Below the pieces are notes generated by a model. That model did no database searches and was not told where the DNA came from. It saw only the letters and a list, made by a program, of their open reading frames with translations. A stretch of 64,000 nucleotides of DNA from Segatella buccae ATCC 33574 (GTDB lineage: Bacteria; Bacteroidota; Bacteroidia; Bacteroidales; Bacteroidaceae), in contig NZ_GL586311.1 in the NCBI RefSeq assembly GCF_000184945.1, forward strand, positions 2,383,753-2,447,752. The letters are read 5' to 3'. A program made the position numbers and the translations under genes. Positions 1-8,688 of this stretch are shown here, piece by piece; position 1 is the first letter of the stretch, and each line of letters starts with the position of its first letter.

Positions 1-89
1 CCTTTCATTTCATCCATCACCTTCGGACTCACCAATGTTCGATAAGCCGCTTCCTTTTCCTTTATTTCCGTAATGTTGTACTTTACCAT
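1..89 (-). CDS. 5' end of an unknown gene, cut by the left edge
   Basis: An ATG at 89 opens a frame that stays open to the window edge and gives 29 residues beginning MVKYNITEIKEKEAAYR, rich in Lys and Glu. A GAGAGG stretch lies just before the start, and a full Bacteroidota-type promoter lies 47-78 bases upstream on the same strand. That promoter is the main reason to call it a real gene. I do not recognise the family from so few residues. It is the only gene on this side of the mannan locus; whether it is that locus's regulator cannot be judged. Confidence 0.5.
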   Translation of the reverse strand, partial: MVKYNITEIKEKEAAYRTLVSPKVMDEMK

Positions 90-135
90 GCGCCTCTCTA
101 TAATGTGGGATAAACAAATAAATTCTTATTTTTTA

Positions 136-167
136 CAAAAATACACAATGTATTCCGATACTCCAAA
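136..167 (-). promoter_or_regulatory. Bacteroidota-type promoter for the left-edge gene
   Basis: On the minus strand TTTG (164-167) is followed after about 20 bases by TATTTTTG (136-143), matching the -33 TTTG / -7 TAnnTTTG promoter known for the Bacteroidota primary sigma factor. The expected start of transcription is near 129, leaving a leader of about 40 bases before the ATG at 89. Confidence 0.5.
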
Positions 168-551
168 TATTTACAGGCCAAATCGCACGTTCTCCAACGA
201 ATATGCATTCCGATACACCTGCCATCCGTCAAAGGCTGTCCCAATCACCGACTATAAGAGACGGCAAGGCTGCCCGGCCTCCCTTACCCTCCATGCCAAG
301 AACTCCACCTATAGTGCAAAACCTATTCAAATCAAGAAAAAGCTTTACTGAAATTCGTATTTCAAAAGTATAGTACACCCGACATGGCTTTTCAAAATGG
401 CCGAAAAACGGAAAAACATTTTCCACTAAGCCCGAACAACCTTACAAAAGAGCCACACTTGCAAGCCGAAAGAGCCCTTTTCACAACGCCATTCGGGCCG
501 GATTGCATCCACAACAAGATGGCAAAGCCCGCTTTAGGAAATTGGGGAGCT
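168..551. other. Non-coding stretch, nothing recognised
   Basis: The open frames in this stretch are short, have no recognisable protein character and no start-site context. I see no tRNA, repeat or promoter. It separates the left-edge gene from the terminator of the mannan operon. Confidence 0.5.
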
Positions 552-579
552 AAAAAAGGGGAGCACGTATGTACTCCCC
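552..579 (-). terminator. Intrinsic terminator ending the mannan operon
   Basis: Read on the minus strand, GGGGAG (574-579) pairs with CTCCCC (558-563) around a partly self-complementary loop, and is followed directly by six T (552-557). It lies about 150 bases past the epimerase stop codon, and no gene lies between. Confidence 0.75.
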
Positions 580-731
580 TTGCTATGCAAAGATACTACT
601 AAAAAGTCTTTTTGCAAACCGATGGCGAATATACTTGACAATAATTACCATCTACCGGTCTCTTGCCGCAACCATGCAGCGAGGGAGAATCATCCCCTGC
701 AACAACTGTCAGCGGAGTGTGCGGCAAAGCA

Positions 732-1961
732 CTAAAAGTCCCGCTCTATGAGCTCCAGGCACATCCGGCTGTTGTGATAGGGACATTTCCAAAAGCCGGC
801 TTTGTCGCCGTCATGATCCACGGTGCCGTCTTCAAGCATGGCCCAGTACCACTCACCGTGCTGTTCATCGATGAGATGTTTCTGAATGAAGCTCCAACAC
901 CTCACGGCTATGTCCAAAGCCTCCTCTATATGGAAATGCTGGTAAAGGTTGATGTGCCCGATGACCGTTTCACATTCCACCCACCATTGGCGTTGAAGGT
1001 CTTGGCGGCCGGTGTCTTTCCAGTGCTCATAGATCATGGCCCCGTCCTTCCTCAGCCCCTCATCGGCAGCAAAAGCCACACGCCTTACCACCGGTTCCAC
1101 CCGTTGCAACATTTTCTTGTCACCCAGTACAAGAGCCGCTTCATGGAGTAGCCACGAGGCTTCTATGTCATGCCCGTAACTTTCCACATTTCTTTTCCCT
1201 TCCCATTTATCGTTAAAGAAAAGGTCGAGATGGTAAGTTTGCTTGTTCAGGAGCTTGTTGATAAAGATGTCAAGCAAGTTTTCGGCCGACTTGCCCACAC
1301 GCCACATGGTTTGTTCTCCCTCCGTGCCATGCTCCACAGGGCTTATTCCCATCTCTTTCATGCAACGATAGAGATTGGTGTAAGGCTCTATGATATGGAG
1401 ATGCGTATTCATGGTGCGGCTGCCATTTTCGTCCTTGTCGCTCAGGCGCATATCGGCTATAGGTGCCCATTCACGAGTAAGTGCCTCCACATAGCCGTTG
1501 TTTTCGGCATCAAAGGCATGACGCTCTATGTCGTCATAGAGCGACAAAGCCACAGCCAAAGCCTCTTTGTCGCCTGTGGCCCGTGCATATTCGGAAAAGC
1601 CGTAGATGGCAAAGCCTATGGCATAGGTCTGCTTTTTGGTGTCTACGGGGTTCCCCTTATAGTCCACACTCCAATACAGGCCGCCATACTCCTTGTCTAA
1701 AAAATGGGCTTCGATATAGTCTTTAGCCCGCCGGGCTGTTTCCAGATATTCCCGCTTCTTCAACACACGGTAGGATGCGGCAAACGACCAAAGGATGCGG
1801 GCATTCATGACGGCTCCTTTATCGGCCTCGGGATGGACATTCTCATAGCCATCGATGCGTCCGTAGAAGCCCCCGTTTTCGTGGTCGGTCACGTTGTTAA
1901 TCCAATAAGGAAGGATGTTGTTGGTAAGCACATCCCTCATAGTAAGTTTAAAGCTGTTCAC
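732..1961 (-). CDS. Mannobiose/cellobiose 2-epimerase (AGE superfamily)
   Basis: Cytoplasmic 409-residue protein of the N-acylglucosamine 2-epimerase superfamily; there is no signal peptide. Motifs visible in order are ENGGFYGRID near residue 28, NTHLHIIEPYTNLYR near 187, ESYGHDIEASWLLHEA near 260 and WWVECETVIGH near 330, carrying the histidines expected of the (alpha/alpha)6-barrel active site. Members convert the reducing-end sugar of beta-1,4 disaccharides (cellobiose to glucosyl-mannose, mannobiose to mannosyl-glucose). As the last gene after GH26, GH130 and a symporter, mannobiose 2-epimerase is the likely activity: it makes mannosyl-1,4-glucose, the substrate of the GH130 enzyme. Substrate preference is inferred from context. 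An N-acylglucosamine epimerase role is less likely here. Confidence 0.88.
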   Translation of the reverse strand: MNSFKLTMRDVLTNNILPYWINNVTDHENGGFYGRIDGYENVHPEADKGAVMNARILWSFAASYRVLKKREYLETARRAKDYIEAHFLDKEYGGLYWSVDYKGNPVDTKKQTYAIGFAIYGFSEYARATGDKEALAVALSLYDDIERHAFDAENNGYVEALTREWAPIADMRLSDKDENGSRTMNTHLHIIEPYTNLYRCMKEMGISPVEHGTEGEQTMWRVGKSAENLLDIFINKLLNKQTYHLDLFFNDKWEGKRNVESYGHDIEASWLLHEAALVLGDKKMLQRVEPVVRRVAFAADEGLRKDGAMIYEHWKDTGRQDLQRQWWVECETVIGHINLYQHFHIEEALDIAVRCWSFIQKHLIDEQHGEWYWAMLEDGTVDHDGDKAGFWKCPYHNSRMCLELIERDF

Positions 1962-2003
1962 GTCAGTAGCATTTTATGGTTTAACTCTACAAGGTTGTCA
2001 CCG

Positions 2004-3380
2004 TCAGTCTTCCACCTGCTGCAAGGAGACCAACTGCCGGCCTATTTCCTTCATCTTACTTTTGGTCAGCGGATACACCACCATGATGAAGACCATCAAC
2101 AAGGCTATGGCGGCAGGAATCCAACTCATAGTGAGCTTCATGCCGAGAATGGCACTCTCGGTCTGGGAGGCGGCATTGGGCACAAGCCCGAAAGCGGCAA
2201 ACAGCCACAGCACGGCACTGCCTGCGATGGCTCCGCCAAACTTCTGGGCCATGGACCCCGAAGAGAATATCAGTCCGGTGGAGGAAGAACCATCCTTCAC
2301 TCTCGCATAGTCGGCCACATCGGCATACATGCTCCACACCAGCGGAGACACAATGCCCGTGCAGATGGAAATGAGTATTTGCAACAACAGCATGAGGATG
2401 AAACCGGCATTGGTGCAAGGCACGAAAAAGAAGGCTATGCTCAACACGGCCAGCAACACGCCGGCCAACCCAAATGTCTTGCGCTTACCCAACCGGCGAC
2501 TGACGGGCACGGCCACCACCACACCTATCATGTTGCACACCTCACCGACAGCCAGAAACAGACCGGCAAAGAAGAGGAAACTGATGGCACCCAACTCGAT
2601 GCTGGCATTCTCGCCGATGTAATATTTGAAATAATAGGCCACCGTGGCTCCACGCACCGTATTGAAAAGATTTGTGCAGAGGGCGGCTACGGTCAACAGC
2701 CACCAAGGGGCATTGCGCACCAGAGAAGACAGGTCGGAGCCCAAGGCCGTGGCCTCAGCCTTCACGTGTTCTTTAGTCAACTTGAAGGAGAGCAGGAATA
2801 AGAGAAAGCAGAAAACTGCAATAACGATCATGGCACTCTGCCAAGCCGAACTCTCTGTGCCGCCCTGCTGCTTAAAAAGGTTGCAAAGCGGCTCCCACGC
2901 AAACAGGGCGATGAACGAACCGGCGTAGGCAAAGAACATGCGAAAACTCGAGAAGACGGTCTTCTCGTCAGAATCATTGGTCATCACGCCAAGCATAGAG
3001 CCGTATGGCACATTGATGCCGGTATAGACGGTCATCATCAATATGTAGGTGACGTATGCCCACACCAACTTTCCCGTTTCGCCCAAGTCGGGTGTCGTGA
3101 ACAACAGCACGCCGGAAATGGCAAACGGAGCTGCAAAGAAAAGCAGATAGGGACGGTACTTGCCCCAACGGGTGTGCGTGCGGTCGGCTATGACACCCAT
3201 CATAGGGTCGCTCACGGTGTCCCATATCCGAGTGACGAGCATCAATGTGGCCGTAGCCCCCAAGGACAGACCGAACACATCGCTGTAAAAAATAGGTAGA
3301 TAATAGGAGAATATCTTCCAAAACATGCTGGAAGACATGTCACCGAAACCGTATCCGATTTTTTCTTTTAAACTTGCCAT
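2004..3380 (-). CDS. GPH-family sugar:cation symporter
   Basis: Inner-membrane protein of 458 residues with about twelve hydrophobic segments. The N-terminal half has the glycoside-pentoside-hexuronide (MelB-like) signature: IWDTVSDPMMGVIADRT followed by RWGKYRPYLL, near residues 50-75. The start MASLKEKIGYGFGDM is typical of the family. In this operon it would carry mannobiose or short manno-oligosaccharides from periplasm to cytoplasm, between the periplasmic GH26 and the cytoplasmic epimerase and phosphorylase. It is 45 bases downstream of the GH130 gene and 42 upstream of the epimerase gene, so co-transcription is likely. The family assignment is firm; the substrate is inferred from neighbours. 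Confidence 0.87.
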   Translation of the reverse strand: MASLKEKIGYGFGDMSSSMFWKIFSYYLPIFYSDVFGLSLGATATLMLVTRIWDTVSDPMMGVIADRTHTRWGKYRPYLLFFAAPFAISGVLLFTTPDLGETGKLVWAYVTYILMMTVYTGINVPYGSMLGVMTNDSDEKTVFSSFRMFFAYAGSFIALFAWEPLCNLFKQQGGTESSAWQSAMIVIAVFCFLLFLLSFKLTKEHVKAEATALGSDLSSLVRNAPWWLLTVAALCTNLFNTVRGATVAYYFKYYIGENASIELGAISFLFFAGLFLAVGEVCNMIGVVVAVPVSRRLGKRKTFGLAGVLLAVLSIAFFFVPCTNAGFILMLLLQILISICTGIVSPLVWSMYADVADYARVKDGSSSTGLIFSSGSMAQKFGGAIAGSAVLWLFAAFGLVPNAASQTESAILGMKLTMSWIPAAIALLMVFIMVVYPLTKSKMKEIGRQLVSLQQVED

Positions 3381-3425
3381 ACTTGCTTTCTGAATTTAAG
3401 TGTTGAAGATGTCGCCGGCAACGGT

Positions 3426-4595
3426 TCATTGCCCCATCGCCTTGTTCTTGGCCACCAGCCGCTTGATGGTCTCCACACTGGCCGAAGTGGTGAAACCGTC
3501 TTCGGGAGTATTCATGCAATAGTCCACCAACCGGTCGATGGTGGAAGTGGCTACGTGCATACGGGTATCCGACGAAGCATAATAGATGAACACCTTGCCG
3601 TCTTCATCGGCTATCCAGCCATTGGCAAAGACGACATTCATCACATCACCGATATATTCTTCACCTTCCGGCACCAGGAAATAACCTCCCGGCCGGGCTA
3701 TGACGCGGGTCGGGTCGTCGAGGGCCGTCATGTACATATAGAGCACATAGCGCAGCCCGGAAGCGCACCCACGCACGCCATGGGCCAGATGCAACCAGCC
3801 ACGGTCGGTCTTGATGGGATGGGGCCCTTCGCCGTTTTTCACTTCCATGATGGTGTGGTAATGACGCAGATTGATGATTTTTTCTTCTTTCACCTCAGCA
3901 TGGGTGATATCATCAACAAGTGCCCAACCGATGCCGCCTCCCGAACCGGTATCGATGAAACCGTCTTGCGGCCGGGTGTAAAACGCATACTTGCCATTGA
4001 CAAATTCGGGGTGCAACACCACGTTACGCTGCTGACTCTTGGCCTTCAAGTCGGGCAGTCGCTCCCAGTTGACCAGGTCCTTGGTACGGGCAATGGCCGC
4101 GGTAGCCGTGGCGGCACTCAGATCGCCGGGCACACTGTCGTCGTGCCGCTCGGCACAGAACACGCCATAGATGTAGCCGTCTTCATGGCTTGTGAGCCGC
4201 ATGTCGTAGATATTAGTCGCCGGCACCACATCATCAGGCATGGTGATGGGTTCGTCCCAGAAGCGGAAGTTATCTACACCATTGGGGCTTTCGGCCACGG
4301 CGAAAAAGCTCTTGCGGTCGGCTCCTTCCACCCGCACCACCAGCAAGTATTTGCCATTCCACTTGATGGCTCCACTGTTTAGCGTGGCATTCATCATGAT
4401 GCGCTGCATGAAATAGGGATTGTCCTTCTCGTTGAAGTCATAACGCCACTCCAAGGGCGTATGTTCAGCTGTCAGAATGGGATACTTATACTTCTCGTAG
4501 ATGCCGTTGCCACACTCCAACGGTTCGTTCTTTCTGCCTAACAACTCTTCGTGACGGGCACGAATTTGCCGTACTCTTGTCTTAAAATCTGTCAT
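3426..4595 (-). CDS. 4-O-beta-D-mannosyl-D-glucose phosphorylase (GH130)
   Basis: Cytoplasmic 389-residue glycoside phosphorylase. It splits beta-1,4-mannosyl-glucose with phosphate to mannose 1-phosphate and glucose. Family signatures are NPYFMQRIMMNATLNSGA near residue 59 and YDMRLTSHEDG at 130-140. The Asp of that motif is residue 131, the position of the catalytic Asp reported for the Bacteroides fragilis enzyme; the spacing matches from this start. No signal peptide is present, which fits intracellular action after the symporter and epimerase. The order GH26, GH130, transporter, epimerase is the one known from the B. fragilis mannan catabolic operon. Beta-1,4-mannooligosaccharide phosphorylase is the main alternative within GH130. 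Confidence 0.92.
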   Translation of the reverse strand: MTDFKTRVRQIRARHEELLGRKNEPLECGNGIYEKYKYPILTAEHTPLEWRYDFNEKDNPYFMQRIMMNATLNSGAIKWNGKYLLVVRVEGADRKSFFAVAESPNGVDNFRFWDEPITMPDDVVPATNIYDMRLTSHEDGYIYGVFCAERHDDSVPGDLSAATATAAIARTKDLVNWERLPDLKAKSQQRNVVLHPEFVNGKYAFYTRPQDGFIDTGSGGGIGWALVDDITHAEVKEEKIINLRHYHTIMEVKNGEGPHPIKTDRGWLHLAHGVRGCASGLRYVLYMYMTALDDPTRVIARPGGYFLVPEGEEYIGDVMNVVFANGWIADEDGKVFIYYASSDTRMHVATSTIDRLVDYCMNTPEDGFTTSASVETIKRLVAKNKAMGQ

Positions 4596-4630
4596 GATTA
4601 TATTTCTTTTATATTGTTATTCTCAATCTT

Positions 4631-5710
4631 CTATTTGACTTTTCTGATATCTTTGACCGTGCAGACCTCTTTCAGATCCACCCACTTCTTGAAATCCGGT
4701 GCAGCCTTGTCACCTGTGGCCGGCAAGTAAGATTCTTCTTCCGGCTTCTGCCAGTCGTTGCGCCAAAAGAGCACATAACTCAACTTGTACTGCCGCAATA
4801 CCGGCCAAAGAGTGTTCATGAACCAGTCGGTTTTCTTGCCTATCCCCCTACAACCGGTCTCGGTCAAAGCGGCGAGCTTATGTTCTTTCGATGCCACCGA
4901 CACCAATACATCAAGCGTCTCTTTGAGGTTCTTGCTATAAGCGGCATCGTTGTTGTCAAATTCGTAGATATCCACCCCAATGAGGTCTACATATTGGTTG
5001 CCGGGATAACGCTCCATAAAAGCTGCTTCCGTTTTCACATCGCTGAGATTGGGTGACCAAGCCCACACGATGTTGTTGCAACGATATTGGTCTACCAATT
5101 TGTGATGGGTAAATGTAAAAAGGTTTATATACTCCTCGGCTGTACAGCTCTTTGCTCCCCACCAGAACCATCCGCCATTCATTTCGTGCCATGGGCGGAA
5201 TATTACGGGTATCCGTTGCCCGCCGGGAGTCTGCAAAGAGTTGATAAACGCTGCCACGGTCTCCAGCCAACCTTCAAATTTCCGGTACTGGCTTCCTCCA
5301 CGAAGTACGTCTTTTACGGCTTCGCCTGAAGAATCCCAAGCGTTTTCTCCCGTAACAGGATTCCACGGATGCCAACTCAGGGTGACGATACCACCCCGCA
5401 GATAGTGGGCGATGATTTCACGCCGCATACGCTCAAACGACACCCCATCGAGGTTTTCATCGCTGCCAAGCTCTATCTTGCCCAAGTCGAAGCCCATCAC
5501 TGCAGGATAATCACCTACGGTTTCAAGCACATCAGATCGCCCATTGTCCCATTTCCAAGTCGTTCCATAGACAGGAGAGTCCTGATGGCCGAGCATGATT
5601 CCTTTTTTCTGCAACTTCTGCAATCTCTTGACCAACTCCCGGGCCGGTGTCTGTGCACCAATACCCACGCTCATGAGCATGGCTGCCAAAACTACACTTA
5701 TCTTTTTCAT
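4631..5710 (-). CDS. GH26 beta-1,4-mannanase, periplasmic
   Basis: Start chosen at the ATG giving MKKISVVLAAMLMSVGIGAQ, a type I signal peptide without a lipobox Cys (360 residues). An in-frame ATG at 5731 overlaps the upstream stop as ATGA and would add seven residues; it is a real alternative. The catalytic pair of clan GH-A is visible: acid/base Glu176 in RPWHEMNGGWFWWG and nucleophile Glu284 in ALTETGC. The LSWHPWNP motif near 112 also fits GH26. The protein is compact, with no extra modules, and is probably periplasmic. By analogy with the B. fragilis operon it may release mannobiose from chain ends, feeding the symporter and 2-epimerase. Exo versus endo action cannot be read from sequence alone. 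Confidence 0.92.
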   Translation of the reverse strand: MKKISVVLAAMLMSVGIGAQTPARELVKRLQKLQKKGIMLGHQDSPVYGTTWKWDNGRSDVLETVGDYPAVMGFDLGKIELGSDENLDGVSFERMRREIIAHYLRGGIVTLSWHPWNPVTGENAWDSSGEAVKDVLRGGSQYRKFEGWLETVAAFINSLQTPGGQRIPVIFRPWHEMNGGWFWWGAKSCTAEEYINLFTFTHHKLVDQYRCNNIVWAWSPNLSDVKTEAAFMERYPGNQYVDLIGVDIYEFDNNDAAYSKNLKETLDVLVSVASKEHKLAALTETGCRGIGKKTDWFMNTLWPVLRQYKLSYVLFWRNDWQKPEEESYLPATGDKAAPDFKKWVDLKEVCTVKDIRKVK

Positions 5711-5727
5711 ATTCCACACAGCATTTG

Positions 5728-7008
5728 TCATTTGATGTTCATCCGGCCAAGCAACCAGTTCTCCCATTCGTCCCACTGCTCTTGATACCAATAGTGCGCA
5801 GTCTGCGGATAGACACTAAGCTGCTTGGGGGCCTTGACTGCATTATAGGTTGCATAGGCAGAGTTGGGCGGAACCACCTCGTCGTTATAGCCGAAAGAGA
5901 ACCATCCGGGCACCGTAATGCGCCGGGCGAAATTGACACCATCGTAGTATTGAGAACCTGCCAAATGGACCTCAGATGGTTTCTTGTTCCATATAAAATA
6001 CTGGGGCCAACCGGGAGCCACACCGCTCAAAGCTGCCAGATGATCGCACAAGGCTGCATGCACGGCTCCATAGAACGTGACACGCTTGTCCAACGCGGTG
6101 ACAGCCAACGACAGGAAACCGCCTTGGCTCGATCCGGTGACACCCAACGTGCGACCGTCCCACTCGGGAAGAGAAGCAATATAATCTACGGCACGGACGG
6201 CTCCTACCACCACATGCTTATAATAATTCTTATCCGGCTGATCAATATTAGTCTCCCAATATCCGTTCAAGGCTCCATTGCCCAAATCGTCGTACACTTT
6301 TTGCGGCATAGTGACCGACACCCCATGTATGCCTATCTCCAAAGTGACGGCTCCTCGGGAGGCTGTATAGACATCTCCGGCGTAGGGACGGACACCGGCA
6401 CCGGGCACTCTCAACAAAGCCGGATACCTACCCGGCTTGACCGGTATGCAGAGAATGCCGTAAACCCGCCGATTGGGAGTGTCGTTGGTAAAGTCCACTT
6501 CGTAGACATTCACGTCTTTCGTACACCGTTCGGGTAACAGCCTCCGATGCGGATTGATGTCAAGTTTGCGAGCTTCATCAAGCGCCCTACGCCAAAAGAC
6601 ATCAAAATCCTCAGGCACTTTGGCATGATCTCTAATTTCCAAAGGAGAAAATCCTACCATACAAAGTCCTTCATACTTCCTGCCTTCTACGTCGGCTATG
6701 ACTTTCAGACGATAAAAACCGGGATGCTTCATCGTGCCCGTCCATTTCATGGTACCATCTTTCAAAACGACATTCTGTTTCTTCACTTCGGGAAACATCA
6801 CCGGACCGACTTCATAATCGACCTTGACATGCTCAAGCAGCGTGCCCGACTTACGGACATCCACCGTAAAACCGGCATTCTCACCCACGCGATAATTCCA
6901 ATCTTTATGGTCGGGTGTAACCGTTACGACAATATTATTTCCACGAATCTGGGCTCCAACAGACAGCACGACTATCAAAGTCTGCAAAAACAAACACAGT
7001 CTTTTCAT
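5728..7008 (-). CDS. CE7-type acetyl esterase
   Basis: Exported 426-residue alpha/beta-hydrolase (signal peptide MKRLCLFLQTLIVVLSVGAQ, no lipobox). An N-terminal beta-rich domain (about 25-120) precedes an AXE1/cephalosporin-C deacetylase domain. The catalytic triad is visible as Ser294 in GSSQGG, Asp376 in GYNDEVVPP and His405 in TAHYW. CE7 enzymes remove acetyl groups from short xylo- and other oligosaccharides. Plant mannans are often acetylated, so here it probably deacetylates imported manno-oligosaccharides in the periplasm, clearing the way for GH26. It is first in the second transcription unit, behind the promoter at 7051-7109, and its stop overlaps a possible start of the GH26 gene. 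Confidence 0.87.
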   Translation of the reverse strand: MKRLCLFLQTLIVVLSVGAQIRGNNIVVTVTPDHKDWNYRVGENAGFTVDVRKSGTLLEHVKVDYEVGPVMFPEVKKQNVVLKDGTMKWTGTMKHPGFYRLKVIADVEGRKYEGLCMVGFSPLEIRDHAKVPEDFDVFWRRALDEARKLDINPHRRLLPERCTKDVNVYEVDFTNDTPNRRVYGILCIPVKPGRYPALLRVPGAGVRPYAGDVYTASRGAVTLEIGIHGVSVTMPQKVYDDLGNGALNGYWETNIDQPDKNYYKHVVVGAVRAVDYIASLPEWDGRTLGVTGSSQGGFLSLAVTALDKRVTFYGAVHAALCDHLAALSGVAPGWPQYFIWNKKPSEVHLAGSQYYDGVNFARRITVPGWFSFGYNDEVVPPNSAYATYNAVKAPKQLSVYPQTAHYWYQEQWDEWENWLLGRMNIK

Positions 7009-7050
7009 TTCAAGTTATTGTTGTTTAGGATAATGATTATTCATCGAGTG

Positions 7051-7109
7051 CAAAGATAAAACAAAAAAACTACATTGATTGATACTTTCTTATCGAAAGA
7101 TAATACTTT
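7051..7109 (-). promoter_or_regulatory. Internal promoter of the mannan locus with two-box operator
   Basis: Reading the minus strand, AAAGTAT (7103-7109) is repeated 21 bases on as AAAGTATCAAT (7078-7088). Nineteen bases after this comes the -7 element TATCTTTG (7051-7058). No TTTG stands at the -33 position, as expected for a promoter that depends on an activator. Exactly the same boxes at the same distances occur at 17953-18011, in front of the first gene of the locus. It would start the CE7-GH26-GH130-symporter-epimerase unit. Confidence 0.7.
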
Positions 7110-7116
7110 AATACCT

Positions 7117-7157
7117 AAAAAAGAATTAGGTGGAAGGACTGCCCCCTCCACCTAATT
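7117..7157 (-). terminator. Intrinsic terminator after the BACON-GH5 gene
   Basis: Minus-strand hairpin with an 11-bp perfect stem, AATTAGGTGGA (7147-7157) with TCCACCTAATT (7124-7134), followed by C and a T run. It lies 26 bases past the GH5 stop codon and just upstream of the second promoter, so it divides the locus into two transcription units. Confidence 0.8.
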
Positions 7158-7182
7158 TTCAATGCAAAATTTGACTAAGTTT

Positions 7183-8667
7183 TTATTTGTTCAAGACCTT
7201 CATCAAGGCATTCACAAGCTGCGGTTCGGTCCACGTCAGTGTCTTCCGGTCGAAGAGTCCCATCCACCAAAGGCCTGTCGTGTTATGAACCTTGAATTGT
7301 GCGGCTACATAATTGGCATACTTCACCCGCTCATTTATATTCTTTTTATTGTCAATGGCACCAAACTCTCCAAAGACGTATGGAATGCCAAGCTCGTCGG
7401 CGCGCTTGGCTACCTGATTGACCACCTTGGATACTTCAGCCTCACAATCGGCATCCCACACCAGAATGTTATAGTCGTATGACGATCCGTCGGCCTTCTT
7501 TCCGGCATTGTTCTCACAGAAGTTATAAGGATCGTAACTGTGGATCGTGAGATAAATATGGCTGGGATGCACATCCGTCGGCACAGCCAGTTCAGCCAAA
7601 GCCACAGCTTTGTTGCCGGTAGCGGCATAGGTCGTGATGGCCAGATTGCGGTATTCGTTGTTACCGCCCGTTGCACGCACAGTGTTGACAAAGTCTTGCT
7701 GCAACTTATTGATGGCCTGATAGGCCCCATCGCCGGCGGCAGGAGCCGTCCAAGAACGCTGCTTGTTCAAAATCTCGTTGAAACTTTCAAAGACAAGCTT
7801 TTCTCCGTAGTTCTTGAAACGTTCTGCAATCTGTTTCCAAACAGCCTGATACTTCGTGGTCCGAGTGGCATAATCCCCCATATCAGCATAGAGCCACCCT
7901 TTCTCGCCGGTATCGTGCATCACATTGATGACGCAATAGCAACCGGCTTTCAACACATAGTTTACCACTTCTTCCACACGTGTCATCCAAGCCTCATCAA
8001 TCTTGTTGTTGGAATCCAAATGCGGCCCCCACGTGACAGGCACACGAATGATGTTGAAACCTTTGGCGGCAATGCTATCTATCATCTCTTGAGTGGTATA
8101 AGGCTGCCCCCATGAGGTTTCATAGTCTTTCGGTGTCTTGCCGGCGGGATCCCACCATGAGCCCTCGGGGTTGCTGTCAAGGGTGTTCCCAAGATTATAC
8201 CCCACCTTCAAATTGGCTATCATATTCCATGCACTCTCAAACGGGTCGTTGGGATCAACACCCGTTCCTTTCTGCTTTACCATAATCGTTTTCGATTGGC
8301 TATCCGCCTTGACAGTAATAGTGGAAGTACGAACAGCCGCCTTGTTGGTCGCCACCGTCACCTTAATGTAGGCATTGGTGTTGGAAGCCGTCGAGTCTTT
8401 ATAGTTCCATCCATAGCCGGCATGGGGGGTAATCTTCAACCATGTAGTGTCCGCATCGGGCACAGCGGCCGTCCAGTCGCCATCGGTAGACACTCCGAGT
8501 ATGGCAGAAGATGCGGAGATGTTGAAATCGAGTGCGCTGACGGAGACATTGTCTTTCGTCACATCAAGCCCAGTAGCCGCCATGCTGTTGTCGCTGTCGC
8601 TACAGCCTTGGAGTCCCCAAGCCATAGCCGCGAAGAGCACAAAACTTAAAATATTCTTTGTTTTCAT
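7183..8667 (-). CDS. Surface lipoprotein BACON-GH5 endo-beta-glycanase
   Basis: Lipoprotein of 494 residues: signal peptide ending LQGC, Cys22 as lipidation site, and acidic residues SDSD after it, which suit export to the outer leaflet in Bacteroidota. Residues about 35-133 look like a BACON beta-sandwich (GDWTAAV, WLKITP, TITVKADSQSKTIMVKQKG). From about 145 follows a GH5 barrel with GYNLGNTLD at 156-164, acid/base Glu298 in ESFNEI and nucleophile Glu434 in GEFGAID. GYNLGNTLD resembles subfamily GH5_4, whose members act on glucan-containing backbones, so glucomannan is a reasonable substrate. It is the last gene of the first transcription unit. Mannanase activity proper is less certain than for the second GH5 of the locus. 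Confidence 0.85.
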   Translation of the reverse strand: MKTKNILSFVLFAAMAWGLQGCSDSDNSMAATGLDVTKDNVSVSALDFNISASSAILGVSTDGDWTAAVPDADTTWLKITPHAGYGWNYKDSTASNTNAYIKVTVATNKAAVRTSTITVKADSQSKTIMVKQKGTGVDPNDPFESAWNMIANLKVGYNLGNTLDSNPEGSWWDPAGKTPKDYETSWGQPYTTQEMIDSIAAKGFNIIRVPVTWGPHLDSNNKIDEAWMTRVEEVVNYVLKAGCYCVINVMHDTGEKGWLYADMGDYATRTTKYQAVWKQIAERFKNYGEKLVFESFNEILNKQRSWTAPAAGDGAYQAINKLQQDFVNTVRATGGNNEYRNLAITTYAATGNKAVALAELAVPTDVHPSHIYLTIHSYDPYNFCENNAGKKADGSSYDYNILVWDADCEAEVSKVVNQVAKRADELGIPYVFGEFGAIDNKKNINERVKYANYVAAQFKVHNTTGLWWMGLFDRKTLTWTEPQLVNALMKVLNK

Positions 8668-8688
8668 AACTAAGTTGCTTTTAATGTT

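Noticed and set aside
663..1151. Plus-strand open frame at the end of the epimerase gene
   Set aside because: Antisense to a certain gene and running into the non-coding tail; no motif.
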